DNA from: Cerasicoccus arenae
Lineage (GTDB): Bacteria > Verrucomicrobiota > Verrucomicrobiia > Opitutales > Cerasicoccaceae
Length of the DNA stretch: 64,000 nt
Reading direction: 5' to 3'
NCBI RefSeq assembly: GCF_014651635.1
Contig: NZ_BMXG01000002.1
Location: forward strand, 62,001 to 126,000
A program made the translations under genes and the position numbers. Below the pieces are notes generated by a model that was not told where the DNA came from, did not search any database, and was given only the letters and a program-made list of their open reading frames with translations. Below, piece after piece: positions 51,369-59,509 of this stretch (within the stretch, counting starts at the first letter, position 1; each line of letters opens with the position of its first letter).

Positions 51369-52616
51369 CTATCGTTTTAGCGCCGACGGCCCGACCCAGC
51401 TAAAGATCACCAATGCATATATTGCCAAGTCGCGGAGGTTTCCTGTTTTTTCGGGCTCTGCGCCAGTGAAGAATAAAATGGCTGATGCAACGAGCGCCAC
51501 TGTGCAACCAGCTGCCAAGCCCAATGTTAGCTTAAAGTTGCGGCCGCGAAGCTGCCCAGCATAGGCTAGGGGTAGGCAAAGTAGCAGGAAGCCGATAGCG
51601 GTCATAAAGAGTGGGCTAAGGTCCGGTGAACTGAAGGATAGCCCCAGTCCAGTAAAACCAATCGTGAGCACAGCACCGACTCCAGTGGAAATCCATTTCT
51701 GTTGGGTCGAAAGGATCATCCGGCCTCGTTTATTGAGCAGGAGAAGAAGATTGAAAATTGCGTCGCCAGCCCAAGTCAGTAATACAAGGGCAACCCATAT
51801 CGCCATCACAATGCCAGCTAGCAGGAAGTGGCCGCTGGCTTCCAGTGACCGGACGATGATCTGATAGCCAATGAAGCCGCCGAGGATGATCGCGATTCGC
51901 TTGCCTTGAGGCAGACTCGTCATGAAAAATGAATAAGAAAGCAGCGCCCCGTAAATCGGGCTTTTCGCCTTCATGGCGCTGATGAGGCCTTGGCGGGCGT
52001 ATTCAAAATGGGGCTCACGGCGGAGTGCTTCGGTGAAGTGATCCAGTGCGGCTTCTCGTTGCCCAGCCTGCAATTTTGCCCAACCGGCGTTTGCGTGAGT
52101 ATAGGCGTCTTCGGGGTCGCGGGCTAAGGCGGAGTCAATGCTCTGAAAGGCACGCTCGTTTTGCTTAAGAAACATCAGTGCGCGTGTGCGAGCGTTGATG
52201 CAATTGCTTTCATCGGGATCAAGGGCGAGGCCATGCTCTGCCTGTTCTAGCGTTTCCCGCCAGCGTCCCTCGGCGGCGTAAGTCCAGGCAAGGACGCCAA
52301 AAATATCGGCATCGTGCGGGTCCAACTCCAGCGCCTGTTCACAGTCTGTTCGCGCGAGCTTGTGCTTGTTCAGGGTCAGGTAAATACGGGCCCGAGCGAT
52401 GTAACATAAGGGTGAGTTGGGCTCTAGGCTAATAGCGCGATTAACGGCCTCCAATGCTTCGCGAGGCTGGTCTTGATTCAGGGCCGCTTGGGCAATGATC
52501 AGATGTGCGCCGACGGAGTCCGGGTTGGTTGCCAGTGCCTCTTGCGCCGCTTGTTGGGCTTCTTTGAAGCGGCGGATATTTAGCAGTGCCCAAGCGCGGT
52601 TAAGTGAATCCGACAT
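51369..52616 (-). CDS. TPR protein with C-terminal membrane domain
   Basis: 415 residues. Residues 1-225 are six or so TPRs (ALLNIRRFKEAQQAAQEALATNPD, ALEAVNRAISLEPNSPLCY, DCEQALELDPHDADIFGVL, HFTEALRREPHFEYARQGL); from about 240 there are five or six membrane helices. Its ATG overlaps the TAA of the AAA+ ATPase gene upstream (TAATG). AAA+/TPR pairs of this kind recur in several phyla, from memory, with unclear roles. It probably anchors a complex at the inner membrane. Confidence 0.82.
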   Translation of the reverse strand: MSDSLNRAWALLNIRRFKEAQQAAQEALATNPDSVGAHLIIAQAALNQDQPREALEAVNRAISLEPNSPLCYIARARIYLTLNKHKLARTDCEQALELDPHDADIFGVLAWTYAAEGRWRETLEQAEHGLALDPDESNCINARTRALMFLKQNERAFQSIDSALARDPEDAYTHANAGWAKLQAGQREAALDHFTEALRREPHFEYARQGLISAMKAKSPIYGALLSYSFFMTSLPQGKRIAIILGGFIGYQIIVRSLEASGHFLLAGIVMAIWVALVLLTWAGDAIFNLLLLLNKRGRMILSTQQKWISTGVGAVLTIGFTGLGLSFSSPDLSPLFMTAIGFLLLCLPLAYAGQLRGRNFKLTLGLAAGCTVALVASAILFFTGAEPEKTGNLRDLAIYALVIFSWVGPSALKR

Positions 52617-53983
52617 TAACGTTTCATCTTCAGATGTTCGAGGATGTCGTCATAGAGACCACTCTGATTGGCGTAGAGTGCGTAGTTTTTTGCCGTGGAG
52701 AACCACTCACGCGTGCTTGGCTTAATGCGTTTAGCGGCCTTGAGTAGATCCTTGGTGGTGAGGGGGACGAGGTCGCCCTTTTTCATAGCCTCTTCGAGTT
52801 TGGCTTCGATTGCGTCATCAATTAGGCCCTTGAGATCGGCACCGGAAAAGCCATCCGTTTTCTTGGCTACGGCTTCGAAGTCGATGCGATCTGCCGGTTT
52901 GTTCCGCACCATGACCTCGAGGATTGCGGCACGGGCGGGCAGGTCGGGGGGGGGGACGAAGATGATGCGGTCGAAGCGGCCGGGGCGGCGGAATGCGGAG
53001 TCCAAGTGCCACGGTGCATTGGTGGCGGCTAGGATGAGTAGCCCGTTGTTGTCAGAGTCAATGCCGTCCAGCTCCGAGAGGAACTGGTTGATCGTGTTGC
53101 GGCCAGCGCTCTGCTTGAGATCAGAACGGCTGGCACCGAGTGCGTCGACTTCGTCAAAAAACAGCACACTGGGGGCATGCATACGCGCCTGAGAAAATAC
53201 CTCGTGGAGGTTCTTTTCGCTCTGGCCAATCCACATATCGAGCACGTCGTGGAGGCCGACGGCCATGAAGCTCGCCTTGACTTCACCAGCGGTCGCTCTG
53301 GCAAGGAGGGTTTTACCGCAGCCGGGTGGGCCGTAGAGCAGGATGCCGCCGCCAACACTTTTGCCGTAGGCTTTGAAAAGCTCGGCGTTGGCCATTGGGT
53401 GAATGACTTTCATCCGGATTTGCTCTTTCACATCGTCCATTCCGCCGACGTCCTTAAAGGTCATGTCGGGCGCTTCCGTCTCTAAATAGCCAGCACCGGG
53501 GATTTCGCCTGCGGGCAAGCGCATGGGCTCGTCTTCGTCGTCGGGGTCATCCATCAGAAATGGCGCGAGTTCTTCGTCGAGGGCCTCGTCACGGAAGTCG
53601 GGATGGTCGTCGAGCAGATCACGGTAAACCTTGGCTGCCTGCATGAGTTCGGTGGTCTGGGAGAGCACGCGGGCAAATAAAAGACGGCCGGGGGGGGGGA
53701 GCTTGCCCGCCCGTTCAAGGGACTCGAGCACTACGAGAGATTCCGAGTGCTTACGCTGCTGGAAATAGGCCTCTGCGAGCAACACATTGAGTTCGCTGTT
53801 ATTTGATTCCCATTTGAGCGCCTCGCGGAATTCCACCTCTGCGGCGGCGAAGCGCCCGAGTTTCAGCAGACGCGACCCCAAATGCTGACGCAGCGTCACA
53901 TTCTCGGGTGAAAATGAGAGCGCTTGTCGGAGAGCTTGGATTTCCTCGGGTTCTTCTTGGGACATAGCTTTTATGATGCTCAT
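52616..53983 (-). CDS. AAA+ ATPase with N-terminal TPRs
   Basis: 455 residues from ATG 53983; a TTG one codon earlier and an ATG seven codons into the frame at 53965 are alternatives. In the longest frame, residues about 18-140 are TPRs (LRQHLGSRLLKLGRFAAAEVEFREAL), then a Cdc48/FtsH-like AAA module: GPPGCGKT at 219-226 (Walker A), LFFDEVDAL at 275-283 (Walker B), then FRRPGRFDR with the arginine-finger region. A single AAA ring-forming ATPase that may unfold or remodel partners recognised by its TPRs. Coupled with the TPR membrane protein downstream. Two G10 tracts lie in its coding sequence. Confidence 0.9.
   Translation of the reverse strand: MSIIKAMSQEEPEEIQALRQALSFSPENVTLRQHLGSRLLKLGRFAAAEVEFREALKWESNNSELNVLLAEAYFQQRKHSESLVVLESLERAGKLPPPGRLLFARVLSQTTELMQAAKVYRDLLDDHPDFRDEALDEELAPFLMDDPDDEDEPMRLPAGEIPGAGYLETEAPDMTFKDVGGMDDVKEQIRMKVIHPMANAELFKAYGKSVGGGILLYGPPGCGKTLLARATAGEVKASFMAVGLHDVLDMWIGQSEKNLHEVFSQARMHAPSVLFFDEVDALGASRSDLKQSAGRNTINQFLSELDGIDSDNNGLLILAATNAPWHLDSAFRRPGRFDRIIFVPPPDLPARAAILEVMVRNKPADRIDFEAVAKKTDGFSGADLKGLIDDAIEAKLEEAMKKGDLVPLTTKDLLKAAKRIKPSTREWFSTAKNYALYANQSGLYDDILEHLKMKR
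52946..52955. repeat. G10 tract in the AAA+ ATPase gene (second)
   Basis: Ten G on the plus strand, ten C in the coding strand, encoding the PPP of FVPPPDLP after the arginine-finger region. Frame intact. Confidence 0.9.
53690..53699. repeat. G10 tract in the AAA+ ATPase gene (first)
   Basis: Ten G on the plus strand, ten C in the coding strand, encoding the PPP of KLPPPGRLL between TPRs. Slippage would remove the whole ATPase domain. Frame intact. Confidence 0.9.
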
Positions 53984-53986
53984 CAA

Positions 53987-54327
53987 CGCGTCGCTGGGGT
54001 CAATTCCGTAGTTTCCTAAACTTGTGCGGCAGAAGGGGGGATTTCATTATCTCTAAACGTACAATTGGAACTGGATTTAATCATATGGTTGATTTGTCGT
54101 GATCGGAAATTGAATGAGTTGGGGGCTAGGAATTGGCAAAGGCGAGGTTGTCCGTGGCAAGGTAGCCATTGCAAGTGGTGACTATTAATCCGCTTATTTG
54201 GTCCAGTTTGCGTTGTCGTTGTAATACCGATCAAACGCGACAGTGCTAGATAACCCGCCTTATCCGAGCGTGTGAACGGCAAGTCTTGCCAAGCCGCCCT
54301 TTCTTCAACCACCATACGTCTTTTTTT
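53987..54327. other. Intergenic region without recognisable gene
   Basis: About 340 bases between the divergent AAA+ and ABC-F genes. No tRNA, small ORF with a recognisable product, terminator or convincing promoter pair was found. Confidence 0.55.
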
Positions 54328-56121
54328 ATGCTACACGTCCGAAATCTTTCCTTGGCCTTTGGCGGTCCATCGCTGTTCGACGGCGCTTCGTTTGAGGTGC
54401 GCCCCGGTGAACGTGTATGTCTCGTTGGCCGTAATGGCGCGGGCAAGTCGTCTTTATTAAAAGTACTTGCGGGTGCGATCGAGCCAGATAAAGGCGAGGT
54501 TTACGTTCCCGCCGGAACACATGTCGCGATGCTTGAGCAGGAGGCCACCATTGAGCTGACGGGCACCGTACGCGAGGTAATGGACAGTGCATTGGACACC
54601 GATAAACTTGAACAATGGGAGTGTGAGGCGCGTGTTGATCGTCTGCTGGGTGACATGCAGCTTGATGGCGAAGTGGACTTCGATTCGCTCTCGGCGGGGA
54701 TGAAGCGTCGCGTGCTGTTGGGGCGCTGCCTGGCAACGGAGCCGGGTGTGCTGCTACTCGATGAGCCGACGAATCACTTGGATGTCGAGGCCATTGCTTG
54801 GATGGAAACCTTTCTCCCGCGCTTTCGGGGTGCCTTGCTCTTTATCACGCACGACCGTGCATTTTTACAAAATGTCGCCACGCGAATTCTCGACCTTGAG
54901 CGCGGGGTGCTGATCAGTTGGGACTGCGATTACCACACCTATTTGGAGCGTAAAGAGGCCTGGCTAAAAGCGGAGGCACGGCAACGGGCTGAGTTTGACA
55001 AGAAGCTCGCCAAGGAAGAAGTCTGGATTCGTCGGGGTGTTGAGGCACGCCGCACGCGCAACGAAGGTCGCGTTCGTGCACTTTTTAAATTGCGCGATGA
55101 GCACCGTGGTCGTCGTGATCGCCAAGGCTCTGTGAACCTTGCCTTGGAAGAAGCGGAGCGGTCCGGCCTGAAAGTGATTTCGACTGAAAACGTGTCGTTC
55201 CGCTATGGCGATGAACCGATTATCGAAGATTTTTCCACGCTTATCCGACGCGGTGACAAGGTGGGCATTGTGGGCAGTAACGGCGCGGGCAAGTCCACGT
55301 TGGTGCGTTTGCTTTTAGGCAAGCTGACACCAAAGAGTGGCTCGGTGAAGCTCGGCTCGAATCTGGAAGTTGCGTATTTTGACCAGCTTCGTGAGGCGTT
55401 GGACCCCGAAATGCGGGTGGTGGACGCAATTGCTGGCGGTCGCGATGAAGTTTCGATCAATGGTGCCCGGCGTCATGTGATGGGCTACCTCGGCGACTTT
55501 CTGTTCTCCCCCGACCGTGCGCGCAGTCAGGTAAAGGTACTCTCCGGCGGTGAGCGTAATCGCTTGTTGCTGGCACGACTCTTTACCAAGCCGTTCAATT
55601 TACTCGTTATGGACGAGCCGACGAACGACCTCGACCTGGAAACTTTGGAACTGCTTGAAGAGCGTTTGCTCGAATATAGCGGCACGCTGTTGCTCGTCAG
55701 CCATGACCGTGCATTTCTGGACAACGTGGTCACGGAGCTTTTCGTGTTGGATGGCAGTGGCAGCGTGCAGCAGATCGTCGGCGGGTATACTGATTATCTG
55801 GCCACGCGTAAAAAACAGATTGCCGCTGCGCCCGCAGCCCCTGCCTCCCCCCCCTCCACACCGACGAAGGGCAAAACTGCAAAACCACGCAAGCTCCTCA
55901 ATCGTGAGCGCTGGGAATGGGAAGCTCTCCCCGCTGAGATTGAGAAACTTGAAACGGAGCAGGCCGAAGTCGCTGAGCTACTTGGCGATCCCGCGACATA
56001 TCAGGATACAGAGAAGTTAATCAAAGCCCAAAACCACTTAGATGACCTCGATGCCAAGCTCTTAAAAAAATACGAGCGCTGGGAAGAACTTGATGCATTG
56101 AAAACCTCACTGGGCGAGTAA
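54328..56121 (+). CDS. ABC-F family ATPase
   Basis: 597 residues from ATG 54328 (MLHVRNLSLAF); an upstream frame adds 14 non-conserved residues. Two ABC cassettes in one chain without membrane segments: GRNGAGKSS and DEPTNHLDVEAIAW in the first, GSNGAGKST and DEPTNDLDLETLELL in the second, with signatures SAGMKRR and SGGERN, and a C-terminal coiled tail after a Pro/Thr/Lys linker (about 520-597). The layout is that of Uup. ABC-F proteins act on ribosomes or DNA rather than as transporters. A C7 run at 55848-55854 lies in the linker. Confidence 0.92.
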   Translation: MLHVRNLSLAFGGPSLFDGASFEVRPGERVCLVGRNGAGKSSLLKVLAGAIEPDKGEVYVPAGTHVAMLEQEATIELTGTVREVMDSALDTDKLEQWECEARVDRLLGDMQLDGEVDFDSLSAGMKRRVLLGRCLATEPGVLLLDEPTNHLDVEAIAWMETFLPRFRGALLFITHDRAFLQNVATRILDLERGVLISWDCDYHTYLERKEAWLKAEARQRAEFDKKLAKEEVWIRRGVEARRTRNEGRVRALFKLRDEHRGRRDRQGSVNLALEEAERSGLKVISTENVSFRYGDEPIIEDFSTLIRRGDKVGIVGSNGAGKSTLVRLLLGKLTPKSGSVKLGSNLEVAYFDQLREALDPEMRVVDAIAGGRDEVSINGARRHVMGYLGDFLFSPDRARSQVKVLSGGERNRLLLARLFTKPFNLLVMDEPTNDLDLETLELLEERLLEYSGTLLLVSHDRAFLDNVVTELFVLDGSGSVQQIVGGYTDYLATRKKQIAAAPAAPASPPSTPTKGKTAKPRKLLNRERWEWEALPAEIEKLETEQAEVAELLGDPATYQDTEKLIKAQNHLDDLDAKLLKKYERWEELDALKTSLGE

Positions 56122-56196
56122 GCTGCGTCGTCGGTTCGCATATAAACGAGGTTTGCAGAAACATTGACGCTGAGCACTGAGCGGCAATGCTTGGCG

Positions 56197-58380
56197 ATGA
56201 TGCATCCGTGGCGATTGTTTTCCTTAATTGCGGTGTCCCTGATTGTGGCGCTGTTTTTGGGATCGTGTAAGCCTTCTCCGAATCGCAAGGTGCCCGCAAA
56301 GCCTGCGCTGAATGATCGTGGCGGTGCCTCTTCACATTTGATGCCGGAGACGCATTTTCCAGAGCGCTTGGCGATGATTGGCCCGCAGGCCTGTGCGGCG
56401 TGCCATCTGGATGCCGTCCATGATTGGGAAGGCACTCACCATGCATTGGCCAATCGTCCCGTCGATCTTACGCTAGATCACACGGCGTTTAATCCAGCGT
56501 GGACATTTACCGATGCAGGGGTGACAACGAGACTAAGTGAACAGAATGGCGAATTTTCGATCTCAGTGGACGAGGCTGACGGGAGCCAGAGCAATCACAT
56601 CCTCGCTGGCGTGATCGCGGTTGACCCGCTTCGGCAATACCTTGCGCCGTTCGCCAACGGCCAATGGCAAACGACTAGCTCGGCCTACGACCCAGCGAAA
56701 AACGAATGGTTTGACGTGTTTACTGGAGAAGATCGTTTACCGGGTGAATGGGGGCACTGGACCGGGCAGGGGATGAACTGGAACGCCAACTGTGCAGCTT
56801 GTCACATGACGGAATTTAAGAAAAACTATGATTGGCAAACCGGAAAATATGCCTCGACCTGGCTTCAGCAGGGCATTGCTTGTGCTCAGTGTCACACAGG
56901 TCTGGAGGCACACATGCGCGATGCAGGCAAATCGGGTTATACCGTCCCGGAGTCCTTAAAATTGAGCAAAGCAGCTGTTATGGATAATTGCGCTAGTTGC
57001 CATTCTCGTCGTGGACAACTGACCAATGACCGTTTTCGGCCAGGCGAACGCTATCATGACCATTATGAGCTGAGTTTGCCCGATCAGCCTAATCTCTATT
57101 ATCCGGATGGGCAGGTGCTCGACGAAGATTTTGTCTACGGATCCTTTATGATGAGTCGCATGGGTCATGCGGGGGTGAGCTGCTTAGATTGCCATAACCC
57201 GCATTCGCTCCAGACTATTTTGCCAGTGGAGAACAACCTGCTCTGCATGCGTTGCCACGAGGTAGGCTTAGACAATGCCCCCATTATCAAGGCTGAGGCG
57301 CATAGCCATCATCCGGCGGGCAGTACTGGTAATCGTTGTGTGGAGTGCCATATGCCACATACGACCTACATGCAGCGCGATCCGCGCCGAGATCACGGCT
57401 TTACTTCGCCCGATCCACTGATGACGCAGGAACTCGGCATCCCCAACGCCTGCAATAGCTGCCATAATACCGAATCGACGGAGTGGGCAGTCGAATGGGC
57501 GGAAAAATGGTATGGCGAACAGTTGGCCTCGAAGCCTCAACGAGCGAGGGCTCGGGCTGTCGCCGCGGCTTATGCTGGAGAATCAACGGCACCGTCGGCT
57601 CTCATGGAGCTTGCGACGATGGAAGACATTCCCGCTTGGCATGCGGTTTACGCGGGATTACTGGCACCTTGGGGCGAGGACCCTGCCGTTTATAGATACT
57701 TGCGGGAACAGCTTTCGGCTAACAGCCCGCTCGTGCGCAGTCGCGCAGTTCGGTCTCTGGCGGAGTCACCAGCCGATATATTTCCTCTCCACAAGGATGA
57801 CTCACGCGCTGTGAGGCTTGCGGTGGCTGACGCATTGATCAATCGCACGCAACTACCCGAGCAAATGATAGCGGAATGGTTTGAATACCAGCAATATAAC
57901 AGCGATCGCCCGCAGCATGCTTTTGTTTTGGCGAATTACCTAATCAATCTTCAGAGAAGTGAAGAGGCGGTGCGGATATTAGTCGATCGGGCGGTAGCGC
58001 TTGATGCACTGTCAGCGCCAGCGCAGCAGCAGGGCGCGGTATTTTACAGTCGAATTGGTGATACAAATGCTGCGGAAGAAGCTTTGCTCAGGGCACTTCA
58101 ACTCGAGCCCCAGAATGTCCAATCGATCTACTTGTTCGCTTTGCTTCGGGCGGAACAGCAGAATTATCCTGAAGCCATTGCGCTGCTGCGTGACGTGACG
58201 GCTCTGGAACCCGGATTTGAACGGGCTTGGTTTAATCTAGCCCTTGCTTATAGCAAGATTGGTCAATGGGGGGAGGCAGACGCTGCACTGCGAGGTGCGC
58301 CGGGGATGAGCAATCTCCCTGCTTGGCGGCAGACTTTCGATGTCATTCAACGACAACTAGGAGCGGTGTCGTCTCCCTAG
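56197..58380 (+). CDS. Octaheme c-type cytochrome lipoprotein with HEAT/TPR C-terminus
   Basis: 727 residues from ATG 56197. A hydrophobic segment ends in LGSC with Cys24, a lipobox, so it is predicted to be attached to a membrane on the periplasmic or outer side. Eight CxxCH heme sites at about residues 66, 199, 229, 265, 329, 350, 381 and 419. Residues about 440-590 contain repeated Leu/Ala helices (HEAT-like) and about 600-727 contain TPRs (NAAEEALLRALQLEPQNVQSIYLF, AIALLRDVTALEPGFERAWFN). The heme arrangement recalls cytochrome c554/hydroxylamine oxidoreductase relatives; whether it is an electron conduit or an enzyme is unknown. No other redox gene is adjacent. Confidence 0.88.
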   Translation: MMHPWRLFSLIAVSLIVALFLGSCKPSPNRKVPAKPALNDRGGASSHLMPETHFPERLAMIGPQACAACHLDAVHDWEGTHHALANRPVDLTLDHTAFNPAWTFTDAGVTTRLSEQNGEFSISVDEADGSQSNHILAGVIAVDPLRQYLAPFANGQWQTTSSAYDPAKNEWFDVFTGEDRLPGEWGHWTGQGMNWNANCAACHMTEFKKNYDWQTGKYASTWLQQGIACAQCHTGLEAHMRDAGKSGYTVPESLKLSKAAVMDNCASCHSRRGQLTNDRFRPGERYHDHYELSLPDQPNLYYPDGQVLDEDFVYGSFMMSRMGHAGVSCLDCHNPHSLQTILPVENNLLCMRCHEVGLDNAPIIKAEAHSHHPAGSTGNRCVECHMPHTTYMQRDPRRDHGFTSPDPLMTQELGIPNACNSCHNTESTEWAVEWAEKWYGEQLASKPQRARARAVAAAYAGESTAPSALMELATMEDIPAWHAVYAGLLAPWGEDPAVYRYLREQLSANSPLVRSRAVRSLAESPADIFPLHKDDSRAVRLAVADALINRTQLPEQMIAEWFEYQQYNSDRPQHAFVLANYLINLQRSEEAVRILVDRAVALDALSAPAQQQGAVFYSRIGDTNAAEEALLRALQLEPQNVQSIYLFALLRAEQQNYPEAIALLRDVTALEPGFERAWFNLALAYSKIGQWGEADAALRGAPGMSNLPAWRQTFDVIQRQLGAVSSP

Positions 58381-58383
58381 AAA

Positions 58384-59397
58384 TTAGCTGGGCTCGCGGA
58401 ATTCGATGCGGATGAATTTGCGGGCGTTTGTCGGCCCAAAGGCGACGGGGTCGCGGATTAAAAGAGAGCCATCGGAAAGTGTTTCAATGACGGCAGCGGA
58501 GACATTTTCTGAAAAGGTGATGTCGGGTGAGAGCCAGCCGAGGACTTGGACATCAGCATCGAGGGAAGGCTGGACGATGACGCCGAGATAGTTGCCCTGC
58601 TCAATTTCCGGTAGGCCGGATTCGCTGGGAGAATGATAAACACTGGGTGAAAAACGGTCGCCTGTGTTGGATTGGACGGGATTGGCGTCTAGGGCGAATT
58701 CAGCCAGGTTATCCAAGTTGTTGCCGTTGGGATCGGCCTCGGGATCGGCATTAACGTCGCCATCGGGGAAGAATCGTTTGACCCAAAGATCGTAGCTGAT
58801 AACCGGGATGGGGGTGTTGTCGTTCACGGGGGAGGTAACCATCTGGTAGCCACTGCCATTAATGTACCCAACAATCGTTTCGGTCGCGGAGCTAACCATC
58901 CAGTTTACTTTTTGCTCTAGCGCTCCATCTGCAGGCCAAGTCCAATTAGGGTCGGAAATGAGAATCCATTCCATGTTTTGGCGAGTACGTCGTACTCCCC
59001 ATATATACCCTTGTTCACCGGTTGGGTCGCTACTGGTAACATCGTGGCGAGCGTTGAAAACTCCATAGGATGGATTGTAGCTGACGGCGTCGACCGTGGT
59101 CCAGTGTTCAGCCCACTCATCAACATTTTCTGAAGTAGGGTCAAAAGGTCCAAATGAGCCTAGGTAAAAGACATAAGTTGAGTCCAGGGGCGTTGTCAGG
59201 TCGCTTTGCAAGTTGACAGCATTGATAGATCCACCCCAGTCCAATGGCCTTGCATCAAGCATTTTAACGGAAAAGAGGACTAAAGACCCCAAAAAGAGCG
59301 CAGAAAACACTTTGGCATTGTGTATTTTTCTTAGGAATAATAACCCATTTCTTAGCTCTATTGAATGTAGTCTCATTTTTTTTATAATGTATTTCAT
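58384..59397 (-). CDS. Secreted protein of unknown function
   Basis: 337 residues. After a long basic stretch, a hydrophobic segment (FSALFLGSLVLFSV) and LDA-RPLDW form a type I signal peptide; an ATG at codon 8 (59376) is another possible start. The mature part is Asn/Asp-rich; near the middle is ADPEADPNGNNLDNLAEFALDANP, a linker often seen in exported verrucomicrobial proteins, which also occurs in spirit in the protein at 28244. No domain is recognised. It converges on the octaheme gene, three bases apart, and faces the giant surface protein. Confidence 0.65.
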   Translation of the reverse strand: MKYIIKKMRLHSIELRNGLLFLRKIHNAKVFSALFLGSLVLFSVKMLDARPLDWGGSINAVNLQSDLTTPLDSTYVFYLGSFGPFDPTSENVDEWAEHWTTVDAVSYNPSYGVFNARHDVTSSDPTGEQGYIWGVRRTRQNMEWILISDPNWTWPADGALEQKVNWMVSSATETIVGYINGSGYQMVTSPVNDNTPIPVISYDLWVKRFFPDGDVNADPEADPNGNNLDNLAEFALDANPVQSNTGDRFSPSVYHSPSESGLPEIEQGNYLGVIVQPSLDADVQVLGWLSPDITFSENVSAAVIETLSDGSLLIRDPVAFGPTNARKFIRIEFREPS

Positions 59398-59486
59398 GCA
59401 AATGACGTTGTTCTTGTCAATGATATCAAGGTGTTCCCTTCATCAGCCAAGAATGCTTCAGCAAGAAGCTCTATATTTTTTTAGAG

Positions 59487-59492
59487 TATAAT
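59487..59492 (+). promoter_or_regulatory. -10-like TATAAT upstream of the surface-protein gene
   Basis: Perfect TATAAT hexamer, 18 bases before the TTG start at 59510. No good -35 is found 17 bases upstream, so it is a partial promoter call. Confidence 0.35.
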
Positions 59493-59509
59493 CCCCAGTA
59501 TTTATTCCA

